DNA of 37,503 nt, taken from NCBI GenBank assembly GCA_003427395.1, contig BFEA01000001.1:3871-41373 (forward strand), given 5' to 3'. Origin of the DNA: Chara braunii (lineage: Eukaryota > Streptophyta > Charophyceae > Charales > Characeae). Shown in pieces: positions 18,148 through 28,142 of the stretch (the first letter of the stretch is position 1; the number at the start of each line of letters is the position of its first letter). Below the pieces are notes generated by a model. That model was not told the origin of the DNA. It saw only the letters and a list, made by a program, of their open reading frames with translations, and searched no databases. The position numbers were made by a program, and so were the translations under genes.

Positions 18148-18213
18148 GCAGTGTTGGCAGAGTACATTAAGAAAGGGATGATCAGTTTTGACTCACAAGG
18201 AAGGTTGGGATGA

Positions 18214-18780
18214 ATCACAAGTCTGACTCACTGTAACATACTTGTATTTATATATGTGTTCAAAGGGGGAATGAGTTGGTGACCACAAATACTTTTCACA
18301 CTTGTGAGTGAATCTTTGTCTATGGTTTGAGTCTCTCTTTTGAGAATGAGTATCTCCTTTGTCTATCACTATGAACGGGCGGATCAGTGTCTATTGTACG
18401 ATCCGATGGTGAATTGATTATATGCGCATGCTTGAAGAACCATACTACGATATGGGCAAACTCTTTTCAATGAGTAAAATTGTGGTGCAATCGTTTTGAA
18501 TGAGATGTTTGTTTTGTCGGTTTTTGGACAAGCAAGGAGTCGATAAGCTTTGATTTCAACTCAAATATTGTTTGTTTTTTTTTTTTGTTTTTTTTTTTTA
18601 ATGCAAAATGGCCCCGAGGTGAGTGCCTCACCGAGCTGTGATCAAAGACTTGGAGGGCACATCCCTGAATGACAACCTGACGATAGCTCAATTGGGTTTG
18701 AAAATATCATTTTATCTTGTCAATTTTAAGGAAGCATCGTTCATTCATCTCAAGGGTTAACCTGAGGGCATAAAATATCA
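18214..18780. other. unassigned region after gag
   Basis: AT-rich DNA with T-runs at 18573-18600. No protease or reverse transcriptase frame follows gag here and no gene is recognised. Confidence 0.45.
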
Positions 18781-19580
18781 AACCCATGGTTAAAAATTGA
18801 CATCGTTGGGACGTAACTCCCAGCGTGGGCTGCTGACCTAGCATAACCAGGCAGCGGACCCTTCGACTATGGCCTAGAAGAGAGACTAAAGGGGATGAAG
18901 GGATTTATTCAGGTGGATGTCAGAGGGGTCGAGATTAGTCTTGAAAATTGTGAATATGTATTTTTCTTAAAAAGATAGAATGAACATCTCAGCGTTGCAC
19001 AACCAACGAGGGTAACCACCATTAAACAACAACACGGTGGGTCGCAGCTCCAGCCTGATCAGCAGGACTGTGGTGGGTCAAAATGGAGACTGCTTGTCCT
19101 CCTGTATTAGGCGTCGGAAATGACAACTGACAACTTTGGACATTCGTACTAAAAATTGGACTAGCAAGGTCTCGGTTAGGACCCGCGTTTGAGGGGTTGA
19201 GTTCACATGCGAACACTAACCCTGAAGACAACCAACGATGACCTGGGTCAAAAGTCGAAGGGTGAGGGGAAGGAGAAAGCACTGTCACACTTGACGATTT
19301 CATGTACTGTAGTACAGATCGAGTATCCCCACCTCAAGTCATCGGATTTTCATTATGAGAGACCCGGGTTAAAATCCTGTCAGTAACAATGAAACGTGAA
19401 ATGACGGTGTCAATCCTGAACCACACTTCATTCCACGGATTCGGATTTGACGAATTGTTTGTCGAAAAACGTCTTTGTTTGTATATAGTTCTCCAGCGAC
19501 GGGGACGTCGCTTAATAGGGTCTGGAATATTGTCGGACCAAATAACCTTACAAGGGTATTTGGCCATGATTTTGCAGTCG
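18781..19580 (+). repeat. long diverged repeat, copy 1
   Basis: Colinear with 31455-32300 in at least three blocks: 18781-18862 (CATCGTTGGGACGTAACTCC), 18993-19230 (GTTGCACAACCAACGAGGGT, CAACACGGTGGGTCGCAGCT) and 19305-19580 (TGTCGG, CTTACAAGGGTATTTGGCC). The spacing between blocks is similar in both copies. They may be ancient LTRs or two members of one large repeat family. No TG/CA ends, PBS or target duplication could be placed. Confidence 0.7.
19360..19388 (+). repeat. B box-like tRNA fragment inside the long repeat
   Basis: GAGACCCGGGTTAAAATCCTGTCAG resembles a T arm. The equivalent place in copy 2 (32060-32090) has GGAGACCCAGGTTAGACTC, preceded there by a clearer A box. Confidence 0.4.
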
Positions 19581-19599
19581 ACACGTCGATTGCACCGAC

Positions 19600-20035
19600 C
19601 ACCATGACGGAATCAGTCTGAACTTAAAATTTCGTATGAGCGCGCAACACTGTGGCGCACGCTGTGATGGTTAGAATCGATACTAATACCCTTCGACCAG
19701 GGTGGTCGAGGAGTTGATTAGGTTACTGTTATGTCGGGTACATCCACGACACGCAAATGCCAGCTTTGCCCGGCCTCAAGTATCCGGTGCATCTACCTCT
19801 ACTTTGTGTGATACCGACCGACCCGCCGCTTGAGTGTTTTTACGCCATCGCAACCCTCGATGGTGCAGATGCAACTAAGTACCGGCCCTTCAGGCGTTCC
19901 GACCAACCAAAATGCCCTTGCAAGTGGCCCACGCACTCAAACCGACAAGCATTCAGACGAGCACGCAGGCCGACAAGTGTGCATACATGCAAAAATGGGC
20001 TCAAGCCGCGAGGTGGGCTGAGCCTCGATGTGTTA
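19600..20035. other. unassigned region
   Basis: Mixed-composition DNA. A frame at 19757-20062 is open for 101 codons but has no recognisable domain, and an overlapping frame at 19830 is equally open. Confidence 0.4.
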
Positions 20036-20043
20036 CATATACA

Positions 20044-20172
20044 TGAGCAGCTCCTTTTCTAACCAGAAAAGGAGCTAGCTCAATAGGTTTCGAGGTGGGT
20101 TATTAAGTATAAGATGTAGGAATCGAGCCCATCCAGCCTCAGGGCTAGCTCCTTTTGATAAGGAGCTCAATT
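20044..20172. repeat. two related hairpins (AGCTCCTTTT type)
   Basis: AGCTCCTTTTCT pairs with AGAAAAGGAGCT at 20049-20077. A shorter AGCTCCTTTTGATAAGGAGCT hairpin lies at 20148-20168. They share the same stem sequence about 100 bp apart. Confidence 0.8.
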
Positions 20173-20179
20173 TTGTTAC

Positions 20180-20262
20180 CCCGTTTGGGCAAAGGCGGGA
20201 CTCGAACCCCCGACCACGAGATTAAGATTAGTTGCAGTTAAACCCCGTGCGACAATTGACAC
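20180..20262 (-). repeat. tRNA-like sequence with a near-canonical T arm, minus strand
   Basis: The minus strand reads GTCGGGGGTTCGAGTCCCGCC (20191-20211): B box GGTTCGAGTCC with a 4-of-5-bp T stem. Upstream GGTTTAACTGCAAC could derive from a D arm. The acceptor stem does not close. Likely a tRNA-derived retroposon or tRNA pseudogene. Confidence 0.5.
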
Positions 20263-20309
20263 GATGGGGTGGTGATTAGTTGCAGTTAAACCCCGTGCGA
20301 CAATTGACA
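20226..20309. repeat. 36-bp direct repeat
   Basis: GATTAGTTGCAGTTAAACCC to GACAATTGACA is found at 20226-20261 and 20274-20309 without visible difference. The intervening 12 bp are unrelated. It duplicates the start of the tRNA-like sequence. Confidence 0.93.
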
Positions 20310-20479
20310 TTAGTTAGATTCGTTTTTTTTTCCCACTCTCAATTTTTGCGGTGACTCGTTTCAATCCGGTTCGAAACCAGGGCGGGTTCATTCCAAAGTA
20401 GTTCGGATGAGAGTCTGGCCGGGGCGGCAAGCTACCGACCACGCAGGACGACGGGTGCCGAGGCTGCGGGAGGCTGGGC

Positions 20480-20900
20480 ACAGTGACGAGAGGGGCACTT
20501 CGGGAAGGAAAAGCAGGAGGAGAAGGTGAGGAGAAGGAAGAAGAAGAAGGCGAAAAGAGAAAGGGGGAGGAGCGGACAAACACGCTAAAGCAAAGGTGAT
20601 CTAGCAAGAGAAAGCGAGGCTTGAGCAAGATCGCTAGTCAGAAAGCAAGCTAGTAGGCGGGGTCGCGGGTAGGCGGCCACAAGCAGGAAAAACAGCACTC
20701 GATCGCGACTAAGGAGGAGGATGTGAAGGAAGAGATAGGAGAAAGGAGAAGTGTACGAAGGAGAAGAAGAAGAGCACGGTGTGGAGAAAAAAGAAGCGAG
20801 ACGTGCAGGAAGAAGGAGAAGGAAGAAGGAGGAGAAGAAGAAGGAGGGAGAAGAAGAAGAAGAAAAAAGAGAAGAAGAGGAAGGAGGAGGAGAATAGTGT
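20480..20900. repeat. GA/GAA-rich purine tract
   Basis: Long purine runs (AGAAGAAGAAGG type), strongest at 20800-20895. The Ser/Pro-rich minus-strand frame over the left part is a shadow of this composition. Confidence 0.8.
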
Positions 20901-21354
20901 AGGGGTGGAAACGACTTACCTATCGTTCATTCCCGACCTTGGCGCCCTCATTCCATAGAGGGTGGTCGTGGCTTCGTAGTCATGAGCGGGGCGTGCCGTT
21001 AGAAGCGGAGGTGACGAGAGAGGACGAAGACGACTACTGTGACGACTAAGGAGCGAAAGAAAGAACAGGTAAGTCCCCGATCTCGCGACCTGGTCCGCGA
21101 TGCTTCTACCTACAGAAGATGAGCAAGACCGAATGAATCTCCGTTACAACATGGAAAATATACTTGTCGTCCGCTGTCACACCTTTGCTCCCGCTCGACA
21201 ACGCACTTGTCATCAATAAGTATGTGTGCGTGTGTGTGTATGGGTGTGTGAGAGGACTGCATTTCGTTAAGCTTGCCATTTCGTTGCGATTAGCTTAGCT
21301 GAATTTGGTTGTGTAGAACGACCAGATACATCAGTAGGGAATAGTGCCTGAATA
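20901..21354. other. unassigned region
   Basis: No gene recognised. A short GTGTGTG stretch lies at 21223-21250. Confidence 0.4.
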
Positions 21355-21488
21355 CGTACGCTAGCAGAGGTGAGGGCAAACTCTCATTAACATTGATTTT
21401 CATTAGTGTTATATTGGTGCAATGTTGCTTTCTGAACACAGTAAAACAATCTGGCTTTAACATTGTCATCTCGCCATTACTCGTTTTC

Positions 21489-21522
<34 letters not shown>

Positions 21523-21540
21523 TTGTTATTATTATTATTC
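21355..21540 (+). mobile_element. (ATT)n-tailed retroposon, copy 1
   Basis: GTGTTATATTGGTGCAATGT, GCTTTCTGAACAC and CTCGTTTTCTTTT precede an (ATT)n tail at 21492-21540. The same block order and tail occur at 21600-21990 and 23310-23745. A trinucleotide tail on a conserved body suggests a SINE or LINE 3' end. Copy 1 appears shortest. Confidence 0.6.
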
Positions 21541-21599
21541 AGTTCGTAATACTATTATAACAACCAAAGAGTGTGAAAGATGAGAGCACGAACTTGGTA

Positions 21600-21990
21600 T
21601 TGGCGATGTTCTACTTTGGGCAACATCACCGAGTACTTGGGTGGCCGCTGAAGACAGACAACTACATTGATAACTAGTGGGCAGAGGGTAGATGTGTAGG
21701 GAGTAGAGTGGGAGCTGAACGCCAAAGTAGGGAGAAGGCCTGGACACATGTGTTGGTGGTGGCGAGATCAAGATCTCATTGACATATGGTTCAGTGTTAC
21801 GATTCTCCAGTGGTGTTATATTGGTGCAATGATGCTTTCTGAGCACTGTATACGATTGTGCGATCTGAATATTGTTTATCAAACTATTGCTCATTTTCTT
21901 TGCATTTATTATTATTATTATTTTGTTATTATTATTATTATTACTATTATTTTTATTATATTATATTATTATTATTACTATCATTTTGTG
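21600..21990 (+). mobile_element. (ATT)n-tailed retroposon, copy 2
   Basis: Shares GTGTTATATTGGTGCAATGA, TGCTTTCTGAGCAC and CTCATTTTCTTTGC with copy 1. Upstream it shares GAGTACTTGGGTGGCCGCTG and TGGGC with copy 3. The tail is imperfect (ATT)n from 21906 to 21990. No coding frame of note. Confidence 0.6.
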
Positions 21991-22560
21991 CATAATATTA
22001 TTATTGTTTTAATGACATGCTTGTAGCCTTGGTGGTAAGGGGATAAAAAAGAAGAATGGGAGAGAGAGCGAGGAGGGGAGAGAGAGGAGAGGAGAGGGAA
22101 AGAGAAGAAGGGAGAAAGAGAGAGTTCCTCTTCTTCCTCTTCTAAGTCCACCTTCTCACTACCTGACTTCTCAGTATCTGCAGACTACGGGAAAGAGAGA
22201 AACTCGTGTCTTTGAGACTTGACGACATTTGGAACCAGACTCGGCGTTGGGATTCAGACATTCGATGAGGGATTATTGGGACTTGTACCAAAGACTTGGT
22301 GTGGGCAACGTTCCCAACTCCCCTCTCCTTCTTCGTCTGATCCTCCCACTCTCCGTCTGTGTATGGTTGGACCTGGTGCACTCTTTTGTGTATGGCACCA
22401 GTCCTTTCCCAACTTGTAACGATGATGGTGAATGATGGGTCTGTAATACGACATTGGTTGGTTTGATCATTGATATCCTAGCATTTAGTTGCGCTACACT
22501 CCTACCGATCAACTGGTCTGAAGAAGGTGGCTAGGTCGCCGTAATCTCGGCGGTGCACAG
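21991..22560. other. unassigned region with a GA-rich tract
   Basis: A purine tract at 22050-22130 is followed by CTTCTTCCTCTTC. No gene recognised. Confidence 0.4.
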
Positions 22561-22599
22561 TTAGGGTGTTGCGTAAAGCTCACTGAACCTTATCATATA

Positions 22600-23260
22600 G
22601 AAGGAGGAGAGAGTGCATGGGAGAAGAAGAATAAAGGGAGAAGAAGTGGAAGATAGAGGAAGACGAAAGGAGAAGTAGAAGGAAAACAGCCAGAGGAGGA
22701 AACGGGCAGGAACAGAGAAAACAGATAGAGAGAGAGAGACAGACGGACACAGACGAAACAAACAGGCACAATCGGACAAGCACGAATGCATAGTGGTACA
22801 CAGAGAGACACAGTGAACACACACAACAGCTCCTGATGATTCCGTGAAAGTCCGAAGAAGCAGCCTGGCGCGGTCATGTTACTCCCTTTGTGAGAATCGT
22901 GAATGACGAACAGAGGGAAAATATGACATAAACAAAACAGACAGATATAGTCGGACAGTCAGACACTGGTGACAGACAGATAGACTAACAGACAGACAAA
23001 GACATATTGTGAGACACAAACAAAGTAATATGCACAGACACTGTAACATACTCAGTGATGTCTACAAAAGCGGCACATAGGTACAAGTGACAAAGACTCG
23101 AGGACACAAACACATGACATATGGTAGTAGAGATCCAATGGCACAGACGCAGGCACACAGTAACACACACATTTACGGTGACATAGACGTACAATGACGC
23201 GTGCACAGTAACACAGATACACAAGGGTACATACTCAGAGAGGCACATACTCAGGGACAT
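22600..23260. repeat. degenerate GACA/ACACAG-rich low-complexity tract
   Basis: Recurring GACA, CAGA and ACACA words without a fixed period (for example CAGACAGATAGACTAACAGACAGAC at 22974-22998). The minus-strand frames here give repetitive Val/Ser/Leu/Cys-rich translations and are not treated as genes. Confidence 0.65.
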
Positions 23261-23309
23261 AGAGAGAAGAAAGAAGGATGGGGTGAGAAGAGGATGACAA
23301 AGGAAAAGG

Positions 23310-23650
23310 GGATGATGTCACGAGGTGCGTAACTGGTCTTGACGATGGTCTGCATAGTCGATGTCATCATGTACTTTGGTTTCGCTGCTGAAGTTAGCAG
23401 TTGCATGATCTATTCGTGGGCTGGTAGTATCTGCGTGGCAATAGCCTGGGCGTCGAGCGCCGAGTAGGAGAAAAACTCTTGATACTCATATTGGTAGCAG
23501 CAAGGATAAACTTCGATTGACAACCTGACGCAGTGCTCGGTTTCTCTGATGATGTAATATCGGTGCATTGGTGCTTTCCGGACAACGTAGAACTTCTTGG
23601 CTTTCACCACTTGCAATCTGTCCGATGGCTTTACCCATGACCTTACGTTA

Positions 23651-23690
<40 letters not shown>

Positions 23691-23745
23691 CATTATTATT
23701 ATTATTATCATTATTATTATTGTTATTATTATTAATTTTTTTTTT
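23310..23745 (+). mobile_element. (ATT)n-tailed retroposon, copy 3
   Basis: GTACTTTGGTTTCGCTGCTG, TGGGC, GTAATATCGGTGCATTGGTG and CTTTCCGGACA match copy 2 in order. The tail is (ATT)n at 23648-23735 with GTT and ATC interruptions. It is the longest visible copy (about 435 bp). Confidence 0.6.
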
Positions 23746-24636
23746 GTTGTTGATTTGTGACCCCAACCGGCCCCGTGCCCGCTCTAAGTGAAGGCAGGTT
23801 TGAATATCCACAAGGGGGCCTTTACCTTAGTAGTTTTCCCACAAGGATCTCAGACAGTTGTTGCACGTTAGTTGATCGAAGTGCAATCCGGGCCTCGCTC
23901 TGGGTCATCAGGCGGTTGGGGCCGAGACGAGGATTGTTGTGCCCTGGGCACACGTAGCATGGGGCTGGCGCATTACGAAGTAGTTGCGGACCACTAGAAA
24001 TGCAGCATCAACACCACGTTCGCGCGCAGGCATGATGCGGCGCGAGCCACGGCCGGACGGCGGGGCACTAGCAGGCTATAGCTAGGCATGCTAGGCAGCA
24101 AGCATGAGTTCACGCAATCTTGCAAACAGGCGGGGGTAGCGGGTGCCAATGGCTATGGCGAAGCATGTGGAACAACTAACGTGCGTGTGTACGTGCGTAT
24201 GTGGGACATCCGGGGTCTTTATTAATACAACCACAGGTAATTATCTGAAGGTGGTAGGTTTATGGGTTTTACAGGTCATGTTGAAGTGTGCGTACCTTGT
24301 TGTTCCCTGCCTCTAGAGTTCCTCCTGAACTCAGGTAGAGCTCCCGCAATTGCCCTGTCTTTTGGATGTGTCTAAGCTGGATGAAAGAGGATCTGAAGTC
24401 CCTCGAATTAAGACCTTTCCCTCAGAGCCACTTAGTACTAACATTTCTGTCAACCACTTCGTCCAGGAGTATTTGGTGTGCGAGAAGTTCATATATGAGG
24501 AGAGGGACAAGGGCGTAGGAGGTAGGTTTCCGTTGCGATTCATAATGACTCTCTTTTCCTCTTGCACCCCTTTCCCTTCCTGACCCCCTCTTTTTACCCT
24601 ATGCTGCCAGAATATCAGCACTAGTAGTACTTCAAA
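23746..24636. other. unassigned region
   Basis: No gene recognised. A plus-strand frame at about 24341-24583 (ending SSCTPFPS) and a minus-strand frame over the same DNA are both open and neither shows a known domain. Confidence 0.4.
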
Positions 24637-24702
24637 ACACAACAATAATAATAATAAGATAACAAGGATCAGTAATAATAATAATAATAATAATAATAAT
24701 AG
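24637..24702. repeat. (AAT)n microsatellite
   Basis: Two AAT runs, the longer at 24671-24702. In the opposite orientation this would be an (ATT)n tail, but no body matching the retroposon at 21.3-23.7 kb was found beside it. Confidence 0.85.
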
Positions 24703-25420
24703 GTAATTACCGGAAAGGATGGAGTAATAACAATTTGTTCCGGCGCAAGATATCCATAAAACTTCAAAGGTATGAACCTGGCCAGAGTATAATCAGATTC
24801 AACTTTCTTTTGAACATGGCTGCGGCACATCGCCTTCAACAGAGTATCCCTCTCGTTCGCTGCATCTCATTAACTTGAGGATTTCTTCAGGACTTGGCTC
24901 AAACTAAGGGAAAAAGTGAGTGCCTATATAAAGAAAGAAAAAGCATGAGGGGGAAAAAACCGATTGTGTGAAACAGTGAAAGTGATATGACTGAGTGTGA
25001 CTAACTGTTGCTGATAAACATAGCGAGAACGAGAAGTTCCGAGTAACTGTCACGCTATGTGAATGTTTTTTTTTGGGATGTAGCCGCAAGGGGATTGACT
25101 CTGTGCAGTCTTCCCTTACTTAATAGACCACCTGACCAGTGATAAGGATGAGGTTCACAATGGGATGAGGACTCGTGCATATTGTGGTCGGATACTGGGA
25201 TGATAGATTGCATCAACTAACTCTTGCCCTACGTTTGACCTATGCCTGCATGCTCTCAAAAGTCAAAACTAACACAACCAGGGATCAGGCGGATGACTTT
25301 AAGACATGGGGTACAAGTCTCGTATGGCCTACCCGCATAATCTTAAAGGCTTCCAAACGACCCAAGGCTCAGGTGACATCAAAAACAACGATTAAGTCAT
25401 CGGAAAAACTTGCAAGGGGT
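24703..25420. other. unassigned region before the hairpin array
   Basis: No gene recognised. The 86-codon frame at 25175-25435 has no known domain and runs into the first hairpin unit. Confidence 0.4.
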
Positions 25421-26248
25421 GATAGGAGGAGCTAGGCTCCGAGAGGCCTGCCCTATTGCCTAAACGGCGCAGACAGTGATAAGAGAAGCAAGGCTCCGAA
25501 AAGTCTGTCTTATTACCAACCAGCCGTGCGTCAGTGCAAGTGAGCGATAAGAGGAGTGGGGCTCCGAAAAGCCCGCCTTATCACAATAATGGCACGAACG
25601 GTGATAAGAGAAGCAAGGCTCCGAGAAGTCTGCCTTATTACCAACCAGTCGTGTGTCAGTGCAAGTGAGCGATAAGAGGAGTGGGGCTTCGAGAAGCCCG
25701 CCTTATCGTAATAATGGCACGGGCGGTGATAAGAGAAGCAAGGCTCCGAGAAGTTTGCCTTATTACCAACCAACCGTGCGTCATTGCAAGTGAGCGATAA
25801 GAGGAGCGGGGCTCTGAGAAGCCCGCCTTATCACAATAATGACACGAACGGTGTAATAAGAGTAGCAGGGCTCCGAGAAGCCTTCCTTATTACCCGCCAG
25901 TTGTGCTTCAATGCAAAATAGCAGTAGGAGGAGCAAGGCACCGCGATACCTGCCCAATTGCCCGACCGCATGGATGAAGGAAGTGGTAGTAAGAGGAGCG
26001 AGGCTCCGAGAACCCTGCTTTACTACCATCTGGCCTTGATCTAATGCAGGACAATGATAGGAGAAGCAAGGCCCTCGAGGTCTGCCCTATCATAAATAGA
26101 CGCCAGTAAAAGACGGGTAGATCCTGAGCGGTCTACCGTACTGCTACTAACCTTTTCAATATAACTGGATCAATCAATTACTAATAGGCTACTTCTGATT
26201 CTATTGAGGAGAGGACAGTGAGATCTTGGCCCTGAGAGACTTATCACT
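25421..26248. repeat. array of about 12-13 hairpin-forming units
   Basis: Eight well-preserved 37-nt units start at 25421, 25478, 25546, 25603, 25671, 25728, 25796 and 25855. More degenerate units follow at about 25920, 25985, 26053, 26104 and 26217. The consensus is GATAAGAGGAGCGGGGCTCC, then GAGAAGCCCGCCTTATC. Outer GATAAG/CTTATC and inner GGGCT/AGCCC stems enclose a CCGAGA-type loop. Start-to-start spacing alternates 57 and 68 bp, giving a dimeric period of 125 bp with two spacer types. Several units keep pairing although bases differ (GGTAGTAAG with CTTTACTACC, ATGATAGG with CCTATCAT). No coding frame or adjacent effector gene is seen. Confidence 0.9.
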
Positions 26249-27363
26249 CTATCTTGGACTGTCTGATTTGATTCCTATCATATGACTCCTTTCCAAGACG
26301 GGTTGACGGAGTTGTTTGTGCTTGTCAAGAAGGAAGAAAAAAAAGGGTACGAACTATGAAGGATGAATCAAGAAGGAAAACCTACGTAAATGGTCCCGAG
26401 AGAAATAGAAAAGGTGATAGCTCAAAGGCGTATCTACAATTACTACGTCAATAAAAAAGGGAATGAACTATTGATCATTGCCTGAACAATAAGGCAACAA
26501 CCTGACAATTAGTCAAGGATAGAGGCTAGACAGTGGGTCACCGACGAGCATCGATCTGTGGGTCACAAGTCTAGAAGGGATCTTCTAAATCCCAGTATAG
26601 GAAAAGGATGTTAAGTTTCTTTCGGACTGTGTTGTACCTACAGGCGTCCATCATTCTTGGAGAAATTACGGAAGAAAAACCGTAAGGAACTGCAATTCTG
26701 TTATCATTGGATAACAGGTCGGTAGGATTCCAACTCAGCTTCCACATGGCTTGATACCCACACTTAAGACAAAACCAGGGAAAGGAACGGATTAATCTTC
26801 CCCTGTGTCTAAGACTGAAATGTCCTAGTCACTCTCGAAGGTCTCTGAAAAGTGAGGGGCTGGGCAATAAGAGTCATGAGTAGGAAGGGATGCCGTTTCA
26901 AGGTTTTGGGGAGTGAGGGACTTGCTATGAATGGGTTAAAGGTTGATGCTTGTAGCGCATTCTGTGTCTGCATTTGTATGCGTGTATGTGACTTTCTTGT
27001 ATTGGCACAGGTGTTTGGGCCGTGATTGTCTTCTAAACTTGAGTGGTTGTCTGGGATATTCGGACAGGGTACACCGCAATTGTGAAAGTGAGGTCTGCCA
27101 CTCATTCGTCCCCCTTAATATACACATATATTTATACATCTATGAGCAAAGATTATGTTCTGGTCAAACTTAGGCAGGTTATTGTGTAGGATTCTACTGA
27201 GATCTTGAGAAAGCGGGAGGATTGCAAAAGTGTGTTAGACATTGACATTGTCTCATATGGTCAACTAGGAACGTAGATTCATTATCATGAGCAGCTAAGT
27301 GTGGAAGACGGTCCAAAAGGGTCGACCTGATTAGGTAGTCGGTCCGAGGAAGTTAGCTCCTCA
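26249..27363. other. unassigned region
   Basis: About 1.1 kb with no recognisable gene or repeat. The open frames at 26809-27173 on both strands overlap each other and lack domains. Confidence 0.4.
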
Positions 27364-27549
27364 ATGCACGATATAGGGGTCAGTCCCAAGGCGTTCTACC
27401 ACGCGTGTGCCTATGCTACGACGATCGAGAAAACGCCCTCGACTGACCTACCTCTGCAATTGCATGTAAAAGCCTTCGCGCGTGGGTTAGTAGCTCAGCA
27501 GGGATACGCCCACCTAAAGGATGGTGACAACTCCCACAAGTGGAGGTAA
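27364..27549 (+). CDS. small open frame next to a consensus splice donor, unknown
   Basis: Sixty-one codons starting MHDIGVSPKAFYHACAYATT and ending AHLKDGDNSHKWR. The residue composition is balanced and not low-complexity. The last codon (AGG) and the stop overlap AG|GTAAGT at 27545-27550, a consensus 5' splice site, so this could be an exon rather than a complete gene. An upstream in-frame TGA lies about 40 bp before the ATG. No family is recognised and chance cannot be excluded. Confidence 0.2.
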   Translation: MHDIGVSPKAFYHACAYATTIEKTPSTDLPLQLHVKAFARGLVAQQGYAHLKDGDNSHKWR

Positions 27550-27778
27550 GTTGTACCTCGCGGGATCTTTGACCTGTCGTAGGGATCCGCGAGAGGTATA
27601 ACACGCGCGCACGATCGAAGTGGTGTTTAGCTAAGGTGATTTAAGACTCCTGTGTGTTACGACCATGAGGCCCGACACAAGAATTGTTTTACGTCTGGGT
27701 GTGGGACCGCCGCGCGTGACATCGTGCTTTCACGTGTGGTACCAACTTTCCCAAATCCAGGGGGCAGTGGAGCAGGCC

Positions 27779-27860
27779 TAAAAAAAAAAAAAAAAAGGAG
27801 GAAGGAAAAAAAAAAAAAAAAAGAGAAAAAAAAAAAAAAAAAAAAACAAAAAAAAAACGC
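27779..27860. repeat. interrupted poly-A tract
   Basis: Several A-runs of 8-20 broken by GG, GAG and C. The Lys-rich frame through it is not a gene. Confidence 0.9.
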
Positions 27861-28082
27861 TTCCAAAAAAAATACGACTCTCTTGAAAAGATGTGCCCAG
27901 CAAGCCTCTCATCCTTTGGCTAGTGGACTCAGTCTGCTTGAGCCTGCAGGTAGGTCGGGCCCCTAACCCAACAGTTAGACCTCTAATCCACGGCCAGACT
28001 CCCGGCCTCCACTAATCCATCGTCGGCTTGAGCTCGGTTGTGGCGTAGTGCTAGGACCGGTTTAAGTCTCCCTCCCCCATCT

Positions 28083-28142
28083 TCGGCTCGAACGGATGCC
28101 TGGTCTGATAGGCCAGAGCATCGACGTCCAGACCACTAGATG
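28083..28142 (-). repeat. tRNA-like sequence, minus strand
   Basis: The minus strand reads TCTAGTGGTCTGGACGTCGA (A box-like), then CTGG-loop-CCAG (anticodon arm-like), then CGTTCGAGCC (B box, 28085-28094). The spacing is tRNA-like, but acceptor and T stems are poor. Probably a SINE head. Confidence 0.5.

Larger units (their letters stand above)
15324..18213 (+). pseudogene. gag: gag-like gene (capsid, coiled coil, zinc knuckle) split by a DNA element
   Basis: ATG at 15324. The frame reads MAQRERMTGPCGP, then (past stops near 15447 and 15605) the capsid-like FDGTNLNDFVDSLQLSAEKG and EEVKRIVEEACTW, with a TAG at 15816. The element at 15841-16569 then interrupts it. On its far side the coding resumes in register through the duplicated Leu-Gln codons (QMAYTQLRQDQTKKEI). 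A Lys/Glu-rich stretch runs to about 17050, where one frameshift leads to a 330-codon open frame (17065-18057) with a long coiled coil. Past a TAA (18055) the same frame encodes CFFCTKEGHSRDDY, a CCHC zinc knuckle whose last Cys is Tyr, and stops at 18211-18213. Capsid plus coiled coil plus knuckle indicates retroelement gag. No protease or RT follows. Confidence 0.72.

Noticed and set aside
20180-20262. functional tRNA gene on the minus strand
   Set aside because: A near-canonical T arm is present, but the D arm is degenerate and the acceptor stem does not close.
22561-23260. minus-strand Cys/Val/Ser-rich frames resembling secreted or membrane proteins
   Set aside because: They are translations of degenerate GACA/ACACAG DNA. 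Several frames are open at once with no domain.
23410-23811. 133-codon frame with an Asn-rich stretch, minus strand
   Set aside because: The Asn run is the (ATT)n tail read in reverse. The rest is retroposon body.
24341-24583. possible coding frame
   Set aside because: No domain, both strands open over the same DNA, no splice or promoter support.
25421-26248. CRISPR-like array
   Set aside because: Units are palindromic and evenly spaced, but the spacers are themselves repeated in two alternating types rather than unique. No cas gene is present and the context is eukaryotic.
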